This document shows positions 55,776 through 64,000 of a DNA stretch of 64,000 nt, piece after piece. The notes beneath the pieces are model-generated. The model was not told the DNA's origin. It saw only the letters and a program-made list of their open reading frames with translations, and searched no databases. A program made the translations under genes and the position numbers. Numbering within the stretch: the stretch's first letter is position 1; each line of letters opens with the position of its first letter. The stretch is from contig NC_083512.1 of the NCBI RefSeq assembly GCF_032362555.1, positions 10,900,001 to 10,964,000 of the forward strand, written 5' to 3'. Source of the stretch: Amyelois transitella (Eukaryota > Arthropoda > Insecta > Lepidoptera > Pyralidae).

Positions 55776-58334
55776 TCTATATACTGGGCGTTATAAACCA
55801 ATTTTGATCGTCTTTCGTTTTTATTTGGAAACAATAAAGTTAAAACGGACTCAGGGAAACGTATCATAAAATTTCATAGTAATAGTGGTAGTAATTACAA
55901 TTTTAAATTGAATGAATTATAAAAATTTATGTGATATATATATAGTAATACTTGGGCTTTCGGGTGAATTTCAATTAATTTTAATGAGCTTATCGTGTGT
56001 AATTATATAATGTAATTTGACATTGCTTGCACACAAGGTCAATAATACCTAAACTAAATTTTAATTCGTTACTTCTGAAATTATTAAGTGAGTACTTAAG
56101 AGTAATTTAGAACAAATTAATCATTAATAAATATTAAATAATGAAGAAAAAAATAATTGAGAAAGTATTTTAAAATAAAGAAGAACACAAATTTTACACT
56201 TTGAAAAACTTAAATCAAGTAATTTTTATCAACAAAAATTAATTACGGAAACTAGTTTTGAATAATGAAATTTTAATTGCCTATCAATCTTTTTAAGACT
56301 CAGTCTACCCCGCAAGAAATATAGACGTGACCATATGTATGTATGTAAAAAAAAAATATATTAGACTACACATCCCCGTTGCCAAAATGCGCAGGTTTCA
56401 TCAAGATGTTTTCCGAACATGGATTATTTAGACATACATATGTACATATAATCACGCCACTTTCCCAGAGGGGAAGGCAGAGACTTCTTTGCCACGACAT
56501 CTGCATACTTCTCTCTTCATTCACGTGCATAAAATTTTTGTTTGTTTATTTGTAAATCAAATCAAATCAAACATCTTTATTGTGAAAGACAGGTAAAAAC
56601 AAAATAAAATAGGTCAACAATAAAATTATAGGTACCTATCACTGTGTCCTGCCCATATGGACGTACAATATTTCCTTTGTAATATCTTTAATGTACATAC
56701 GAAAGATAACAAAAATAGAGTAAATCAGTAAGACAAAATACACAAAGGCGGACTTATCCCATTTAGGGATCTCTTCCAGTCAACCATTTCTTCATTCAAA
56801 CTCTTCGGCTTCGGTTACTCTTCATATTTAGAAGCGAAAGAAATTTCTTTGAAGAGGTCAAAAAACGGCTGAACACGACTAATTTCCGACGATTTCTATG
56901 TCTAGACATGTTTTGTTGTCTAGGCCGTACCGTTAACAATTTCGCAATTAAAACGACACTTGCTACCCAAATCCGTGATTAATGACGTCGTCTCAAAGCC
57001 AAAACATGATTGACTAATCATCACGCTTACGCACTGTACTTTTAAACGCTTATGGGCACTCTACACGTTTTTATAACCGTTGTTTTAAAGGGTAGTATTT
57101 ACTACCAATAGTTTTATCAATCCGTTTAAATACTTATGTAGATATGTACTCCAAGATCATAGATCCAGTAAATAATTTAAGATAAAATATTTCAACATGA
57201 CTGAACGAATAAAACGAAAACGAACCAAGATAAACGATATCCGTAATTAAAAAAAAAGCTCGCCAATATTTTTTTTATTTTACATATTCATTATTTCTAA
57301 ATGTCTCAACCGATTTACACCTATTTAAATAGACCTGTCAATGAAGAATTCTTCTAAAAACAAAAAATAAATCTATATACTTACTGCTCGAAAAATCTAT
57401 CAATTTAATGAGATGAAATGATTTGTTTAAAATCTTTCTTTAGCTTCAACAGCTAAACTTAATACTTAAAGCATTATCCGCCATTCAAACTTCATAAAAT
57501 GAAAATTAAATATAATAAAATCCTGACAGCTATTAACTAAAGGCAGCTATAGAAATCCGCAAACAAACGCCGCGCTTAACAAATACAGTGCGTGACACCT
57601 CAAATATTTTGCATACACCCGTAAGTACTCGTATATAGGCATCCTGTCAGGCGCTCGTAAAACATACTGACGGGTAGCGGGTTCGAATACAAAGTGGACA
57701 TCTGACGGCCGCACAGCTTGCAAATTGTTTATACTGCACACTAGCTTCCGCCGGCGGGTTTACTCGCATACTATCTCACGAGAACGGATATTGTGAATGT
57801 GATTTATTATTATCAATGATAAATTAATTTTGTTTGTCCCTTTCGTTGAAAACCAACAAAATGGCGCGAAATTCTGAGGCCAATATCTGCGTTTTCAGTC
57901 TATGTATAACTAAATTTTCCAGAAGGCTCAAATAGATTAGAGTCTAGGTATAACTAAATTTTCCAGAAGGCTCAAATAGATTAGAGTCTAGGTATGACTA
58001 AATTTTCCAGAAGGCTCAAGTAGATCAGAGTCTAGGTATAACTTTTCCCATGATGCCTACAAAATGGTAGGAAGGGGAAGGCAGCGCCGGAGGGGTTTCA
58101 GTGAGGTAGTCTGGCACACTCCGTGCCAGGAGACCCACACTCTCCCGGGTGAAAACCCGTCATCTGTAAAGGGGATTCCCCTCCGTTACAAAAAAAGGTC
58201 AAACTCAATTGTTCCCGCGAACTGGCTCTAGTGAGAAGTTCCTTTGCTATGTGCGTGGCAACCTGCCAAGGGCTCAGGTCCTGCATACAGCCACTACTGC
58301 TGGATGTAATAAGCCTCAATTTAACATGTACATA
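55776..58334. other. Intergenic upstream of gene E
   Basis: A SINE 3' piece (56280-56346), a decayed LINE tail (56450-56535, antisense), the 3' end of another LINE at about 56560-56785 (GGCGGACTTATCCC; CTTCCAGTCAACC, also seen at 3795-3830 and 53395-53450), and the 44-bp minisatellite. No gene. Confidence 0.55.
57900..58040. repeat. 44-bp minisatellite, three and a bit copies
   Basis: Unit starts TAACTAAATTTTCCAGAAGG, at 57907, 57951 and 57995, then a partial fourth (GTCTAGGTATAACTTTTCC). Confidence 0.93.
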
Positions 58335-58464
58335 CATACAAACATAAAATCACGCCTCTTTCCCGGAGGGGTAGGCAGAGACTACCTCTTTCCACTTGCC
58401 ACGAATCACGATCTCTGCATACTTCCTTCGCTTCATCCACATTCATAACTCTCTTCATGCAAGC
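58335..58464 (-). mobile_element. RTE-like LINE 3' fragment (antisense)
   Basis: Reverse-oriented LINE end (ATCACGCCTCTTTCCCGGAG onward) with an 8-base local duplication (CACGAATCACGATC). It abuts a SINE at 58465. Confidence 0.8.
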
Positions 58465-58722
58465 GTACATACATATAACCACGTCTATATCCCTTGTGGG
58501 GTAGACAGATCCAACAGTCTTAAAAAGACTAATAGGCCACATTCAATTGCTTGGCTTAATGATAGAATTGAGATTCAAATAGTGACAGGTTGCTAGCCTG
58601 CCGCCTAAAAGAAGAATCCCAAGTTTATAAGCCTTAGCCTTAGTCGCCTTTTACGACATCCATAGGAAAGAGATGGAGTGGTCCTATTCCCTTTCTAATT
58701 GTGCCGGGAACCACACGGCACA
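58465..58722 (-). mobile_element. SINE copy abutting LINE fragment
   Basis: Complete antisense copy; its tail joins the LINE piece at 58335-58464. Confidence 0.88.
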
Positions 58723-59084
58723 ACAACGGAGTAACATAAACAATTTTTTTATTTTACCCCGTCTAAGCTGTGGTCACATCAATCTGTTATCCTAAATATT
58801 ATGCTATGACAGTATATTTTTTGTGTCCTTCAACACCACAAGTTGAACCACCAGTATCTTCAAGACTGTTGGCTCTATCTACCCCGCAAGGGATATAGAC
58901 GTGACCATATGTATGTATGTATCACCACAAGACCATAGATTACTTTTGAACATTGTAAGTAACTCTTTATTAATGTCATATTTCATTTTTATGGTTCCGT
59001 GAACGTGGCGTTTCTATCTTCTCAAGATTGTTGGCACTGTCCACCCCGTAAGGCATAAAGACGTGAATATATTTATAGCATTTA

Positions 59085-59325
59085 AGTCTTGAAGAGTGTG
59101 GAGGGAAAGGTCGGAATGGAAAGACCTAGACGAACGTATCTTGATCAAATTAAGGACGTCCTGGTCAGGTCAAAAGTACCCGAAACCGCCGAGCTTGCAT
59201 GAAGAGAGTTATGAATGTGGATGAAGCGAAGGAAGTATGCAGAGATCGTGGCAAGTGGAAAGAAGTAGTCTCTGCCTACCCCTCCGGGAAAGAAGCGTGA
59301 TTTTATGTATGTATGTATGTAAATT
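59085..59325 (+). mobile_element. RTE-like LINE 3' end
   Basis: From GAGTGTGGAGGGAAAGGTCG to the (TATG)n tail, with a small deletion near 59165 relative to the copy at 41460. Confidence 0.85.
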
Positions 59326-59478
59326 TAATCGTAACGTATGCCAGAACACGTGACAATATCCCGTTCCGTTCAGTATTTTTCCTAATGATAACTATAGCAC
59401 TAATAAGGATAATCACAAACTATGCAATAACTGAATATTATTAATTATTTTACTATTATTGTTATTATCTAGCTGTTG

Positions 59479-59736
59479 TACTGGTGCCGTGTGGTTCCCG
59501 GCACCAGTACAAAAAAGCATAGGACCACTCCATCTCTTTCCTATGGATGTCGTAAAAGGCGACTAAGGGGTAGGCTTACAAACTTGGGATTCTTTTTTTA
59601 AGCGATGGGCTAGCAACCTGTCTCTATTTGAATCTAAATTCTATAATTAAACCAAATAGCTGAGCGTGGCCTATCAGTCTTTCTGTTGGCTCTGTCAACC
59701 CCACAAGGGATATAGACGTGACCACATGTATGTATG
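59479..59736 (+). mobile_element. Full-length SINE with 13-bp TSD
   Basis: Duplication TATCTAGCTGTTG at 59466-59478 and 59737-59749 brackets a complete 258-base copy. Confidence 0.93.
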
Positions 59737-60129
59737 TATCTAGCTGTTGCCGACGTTTTTGTGTGCGTGGACAAATTTTTTTATAAATTCATCAGGTGTT
59801 TTAGTTATGAAAATTAATTATATTCTATGTTCAAGACTTAAAGGCTTTATAGCCTTTATAATCTTTTATTAAAAAACGTTCAGTAGTTCCGGAGATTAGT
59901 ACTGCATACAGACACACACAACAGAAACAGACAGGAATTATTTTTCAAAATCCTTTCCTTCCGCCTATGGTTCTTTTATATATAAATATATTCTATGTAC
60001 GTGCGTAGTTTAATGTGCTTTGACCTTAAAAACATACAAACTAGTAATTAAATAAATATTAGTCACTCATTATTGCATATAATAATCGACTATTATTCTG
60101 CAAGTTAAAAATAAGTACATTACATAATT

Positions 60130-60388
60130 TTGCCCCTAATTATCTGCCGTGTGGTTCCCGGCACCAATACAAAAAAGAATAGGACCACACCATCTCTTTC
60201 CCATGGATGACGTAAAAGGCGACTAAGGGACAGGCTTATAAGCTTGCAATCCTTTTTTAGACGACGGGCTAGCAACCTACATGAATTTCAATTCTATCAT
60301 TAAGCCAAACACCTGAACGTTGTCTCTCAAGACTGTTGGCCCTGTCTACCCCACAAGGGATATTGACGTGATTATATGTATGTATAAA
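60130..60388 (+). mobile_element. SINE copy
   Basis: Complete copy whose head is also preceded by CCTAATTATCTG, as at 60743. Confidence 0.85.
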
Positions 60389-60742
60389 ATATGAACAAGT
60401 GCTATTATTTATAATTTTTTTATTTAATGAATATTATGTTACAATAACGCAATGTAGTCTTGCAAAAATACCAGTAGCGCCATCTATTAAAAACAACACA
60501 TTTCTTATTTAAGTTGGGAAGAGTGAATGTGTTCGGCGGTTTGGCTACACGGTTTTAAAACCTTCCCGGTATTTAATTCATCGTTACAAAATTAATTATG
60601 AATTAAAATTTTTTCCATAATTTTTGTGTCTCAATATTTTTTTTAACGTTTATAGATGAATTCTTTCCTATTTTGAATTTTGTTTTCGTAATAAGTGTTA
60701 TTATTTTTAATTTAGCAGTTTTATATTATCAATGGCCAGATG

Positions 60743-61012
60743 GCCTAATTATCTGCCGTGTGGTTCCCGGCACCAATACAAAAAGAATAGGACCACTCCA
60801 TCTCTTTCCCATGGTTGTCGTAAAAGGCGACTATGGGATAGGCTTGCAAACTTGAGATTATTTATTTTAGGCGATGGGCTAGCAACCTGTCGCTATTTGA
60901 ATCTCAATTTTATCATTTAGCCAAATAGCTGAACGTGGCCTATCAGTCTTTTTAAGACTATTGGCTCTGTCTAACCCGCAAGGGATATAGCCGTGATTAT
61001 ATGTATGTATGT
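60743..61012 (+). mobile_element. Full-length SINE with 11-bp TSD
   Basis: Duplication ATGGCCAGATG at 60732-60742 and 61013-61023. Its 5' end includes CCTAATTATCTG before the usual head. Confidence 0.9.
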
Positions 61013-61514
61013 ATGGCCAGATGTGAGTCACGAATTAATTTAATGGTATTATTAATTCCGGAACGATCGCGTCCCGTCGCACTATCGAGCCGCATGATTT
61101 GCATCCTGCGGGCGATGCATTGATAAAATATTTTTTTGCAGTAGGTATATTTCTTATTTAAAATTGGAAGAGTGAATGCGCTCGGCGGATTCCTGGAGGA
61201 ACTTATTACATACAGGCTAATTATAAATACAGCTATATTTTTTTAAATTTTTCAGTTACAGCCTAGGCCGTTTAGGAAGGAGCCGTTCTATCAGCAAGAT
61301 CTAGGATTAGAAAATTCCTAGCTTGGATCATAACGAATTACTTTCTTATTTCCTGACTCACAAGTTTAAAAAATACAACAATAACAACATCCTTTAGTCC
61401 TTTTCGACGTCCATCCATCCATCATCCGTACACCATACATCCACGTGTAAGAAGTGGAGACTTTATCCTTCGTTGTCGATAAACACACGACCTTATAGAG
61501 TATAAAAAAAATAC

Positions 61515-63277
61515 TTACGATTGTGTAAACGAGCAGTCCTTTTCAACACATTCTCCATCTCTACAAGTTCCCTTGCATCCATTACAAGGCTTGTAGCAAA
61601 TTGAGGAGTTAGTTCTCTTCACGTACCCGTCATAGCACGAACACACGTTAGGCGCCGTACACACGCCGTTCACACACGTAACATTACATGTAGGTGTACA
61701 CACACCCTTAATTTTCGAAAATCCTTCGCGGCACTCACAGACGTTAGGCTTGATGCACACTCCGTCACATTTATCACATTTCGGTTTGCAGTAACTGTCA
61801 TTCACTTTAAGATAACCGTCTAAACATTCGCATTTGTCTGGTGCTGTGCATTTGGAGTTGACGCATTTTGCGCACACAGGTTCACATGTAGACGCATCCT
61901 TAGCTTTAAATCCTGGCAGGCAAGAGCACGTGTTTGGCGCGACACAATTACCATTGACGCATTTCTCAATACAAATCGGGACACATTCGAAGTTTGAATT
62001 TATTTCGTGTCCCTCTTCGCATTTGAAACAATGCGTTTCGTTGTAGACATTAAAGTCTGTTTTGCAATGACAGGTGTTGTTTTGACCACATTGTGCGTTA
62101 ACGCACGGCGGGGTACAAGTAGGTGTGATGCAGTTTTTCTGTTCTGGATCAAGGTATGAAGGCGGGTCGCATTGGCAGACGTTCGGGGCGGTACAGCGGC
62201 CTCCAAGGCAGCCTGTACATTGCGGGGTACACGTATCCTCCTCGCCGTTGTAGACATAGCCTTCGCAGCAAACTGTCTGATTCGTTGTTATCCAGTACGT
62301 CTGAAATTGAATTGATAATGACATTACAACGCAACATTTTTTATCAAATTTGATATTTCTTATGAATTAGACAAAAATCTTTCTACAAAAAGTAAGAAAC
62401 TCAAATCGGTTTTAAAGCTTTGTTTAACATAATTTTATATGAACTTAATTTAATAAAAAGGCGGAAACTTAAATAACATGAACATTTCTTCATTATTAAA
62501 ATCTTAATGAAGAACTACACATAAAACGCATACGCAAGAGTAAAACCACGGGAAAAGACTTATCCTACTACTACATATAATAAATGCGAAAGTTTGTTAG
62601 GACGTTGTTTTTGTCACTCTAGCACACAAAAACTTCAGATCGTTGAAAATCCGTTAGATATTAAAATAACATAATAAGATAAAATTTATAGAGATTTAAT
62701 GCGTACGAATTCGCCGGCTAATGCTACTATTTCCATAAAACTGACCTCCGGTTTGGACGTCCGGGCGATGCATTTTTTCTTTCCGCACCATTTGTAAAAC
62801 GTGACCACTCTAGTTCGTGTTCTTTTGATACTGAAAAAAAAAAAAAACATTATTTGCCAAAAACACATATTTTTCACTATCAAAAATAATAATTGTTGTG
62901 TAACTAATTTTTACAATTAATTATTTTAATGTGTTTTAGCAAATAAAAATCTATTTTTTTATTTAAAAAATCTATTAACTTTCATCTTAGAAACTCTAAA
63001 ATTAATCGGAAATTAAAGACTTAACGTAACTTTTAAAAACAAGGGTGATATTTAAATTTAATTAAAACAGTAAATAAGTGCCCACTGCGTCTACACGTCT
63101 GCTTAAAATTTTATCTAATTACGTAACAAAATTAAAAATATATTTTATTTTATTTTTTTAAATATTTTCAAATTACCTCGACTTCACTATACACACCCCT
63201 TCGTCACCTGCCTTCAACGCACACAATTCCAAAATACAAAATGTCACGATTAGAAATATCACACATTTCACTGTCAT
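61515..63277 (-). CDS. Secreted NIM-repeat protein, paralogue of gene E (gene F)
   Basis: Three exons closing to 323 aa: 63277-63177, 62830-62746, 62300-61515. It has a signal peptide (about 1-22), a basic EMI-like stretch with paired Cys, CCEGY at 73-77, and about eight NIM units. The third unit (CEEGHEINSN) is degenerate exactly as in gene E, and both share a CYKPC landmark, so the two are tandem duplicates. As read, the frame ends at TAA directly after FTQS with no membrane helix, making it secreted like NimB proteins. The TAA lies inside a perfect donor TC|GTAAGT in the same phase (2) as the gene E exon 3 donor, so splicing to an unseen downstream exon is possible. None with a membrane helix was found between 60 and 61.5 kb. 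Confidence 0.8.
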
Positions 63278-64000
63278 CTTAAAACAATCGATTGTTCAAA
63301 AAAAAAATATGATTGTTTAAAAAAACATTGGCTGATAATTAAAAAAAAAAACTGGTTCAGGTATTTTTCACCGGCTACAACACTACTGGTTTTAAAAATT
63401 CATAAAACTGACTAGTCACTGTCTTTGTCACTTAAAATAAAAAAAATAATATTCTTTTTTTAAATATGGCGCCCGATTTGAATTTTTCCGGTGCACTACT
63501 ATTGTCCCATCCACAACAATGGCTCTGTTCTGACTATCACCGAAACTACTTACAATGCCCATATCATTAATATGAAGACCTCATTACCCCAGGCCATGGG
63601 ATTCCAACCCTTATTGCCTTAGGCCTAACTAATGGAACTGATTGTTAAGGACTTGCGACTCATGAAAACCCCGGTCTTTTCTTGTCAAATTAGTTAAATA
63701 TTCATTGTTATGTTCATTTAAATAGTTGTTAATTATAGCTGTCATATCTTTTGAAATCTTGTTTATTATATTTGTTGAATGAGTAATATTTTGCTAATTA
63801 TTATATAATACAACGTAATTATGATTTAATTTCTAATGGACACACTTTTTATTAAGCGAAGTGCTCCACAAAATGGTTGCAGTAGTAGGTTTTACGTCTT
63901 CAAATTGTTATGTAAAGTTTTTTTTTAATAATGTTCATATTGCGAACATTACACTTTTAATTTTAGAACTATAATAAAACAATAGGAAGATATATATATT
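63278..64000. other. Gene F upstream region
   Basis: Should contain the gene F promoter and 5' UTR on the - strand. AT-rich; no motif I can defend, no further gene. Confidence 0.4.

Noticed and set aside
57547-57741. 64-codon antisense frame upstream of gene E
   Set aside because: No similarity that I recognise, no splice sites or poly(A) signal; likely chance.
57900-58040. CRISPR-like array
   Set aside because: Adjacent 44-base units with no unique spacers in a eukaryotic genome: an ordinary minisatellite.
58098-58448. Small ORFs with CGVGRDYLFPLA or CGVDRANSLE peptides here and at many other sites
   Set aside because: They are translations of the LINE or SINE tails, which recur wherever those repeats lie.
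60400-61514. A membrane-spanning last exon for gene F
   Set aside because: No in-phase exon encoding a hydrophobic helix was seen on the - strand, so the TAA at 61515 was kept as the end.

Overview
The window is arthropod nuclear DNA, almost certainly from a moth or butterfly. It has AT-rich, intron-bearing genes with GT-AG splicing and AATAAA poly(A) signals, a nuclear tRNA-Ile gene, and dense small transposons. The transposons include a SINE and an RTE-like LINE that share a (TATG)n tail, and Lep1-type Helitron ends ending in CTAG. Species cannot be fixed from the sequence alone.

The core is a cluster of Nimrod-type (EMI / CCxGY / NIM-repeat) immune-receptor genes that I assembled exon by exon; every splice phase closes. 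On the + strand: gene A (9255-17268, 853 aa, NimA-like: EMI region, CCPGY, one EGF, long Thr-rich stalk, membrane span, 180-residue tail); gene B (27316-32295, 877 aa, secreted NIM protein with about 540 low-complexity N/Q/S/Y/P/G residues inserted in the repeat array); gene C (33383-37201, 371 aa, four NIM repeats and a membrane span). On the - strand: gene D (37558-43018, 572 aa, unrecognised Ser/Thr-rich single-pass membrane protein); gene E (46907-54901, 548 aa, about ten NIM repeats, membrane span, Tyr-motif tail); gene F (61515-63277, 323 aa, a paralogue of E without membrane exons). C and D converge tail to tail. By family knowledge, such clusters hold phagocytosis and bacteria- or apoptotic-cell-binding receptors (membrane forms) and haemolymph proteins (secreted forms). 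The mixture of both here fits a haemocyte recognition locus, but no expression evidence is visible.

Between A and B lies a DNA transposon with an intact 977-aa transposase-like ORF (22910-25843, - strand). Clusters of a CACCGAAATGA-type motif lie on both sides of it, and a TTAA-flanked foldback MITE is nested in its left arm. The rest is intergenic or intronic DNA filled by about 40 copies or fragments of one SINE of about 260 bp, ten or so pieces of the RTE-like LINE, a jockey/CR1-like LINE end, tRNA-derived SINEs and Helitrons.

The most notable points are: retroelements inserted exactly at splice sites of genes A, C and D, with the target-site duplication keeping a working splice site; a nested 357-bp palindrome; an inverted duplication inside a LINE copy; a stop codon overlapping a splice donor in gene F; and the prion-like insert in gene B.
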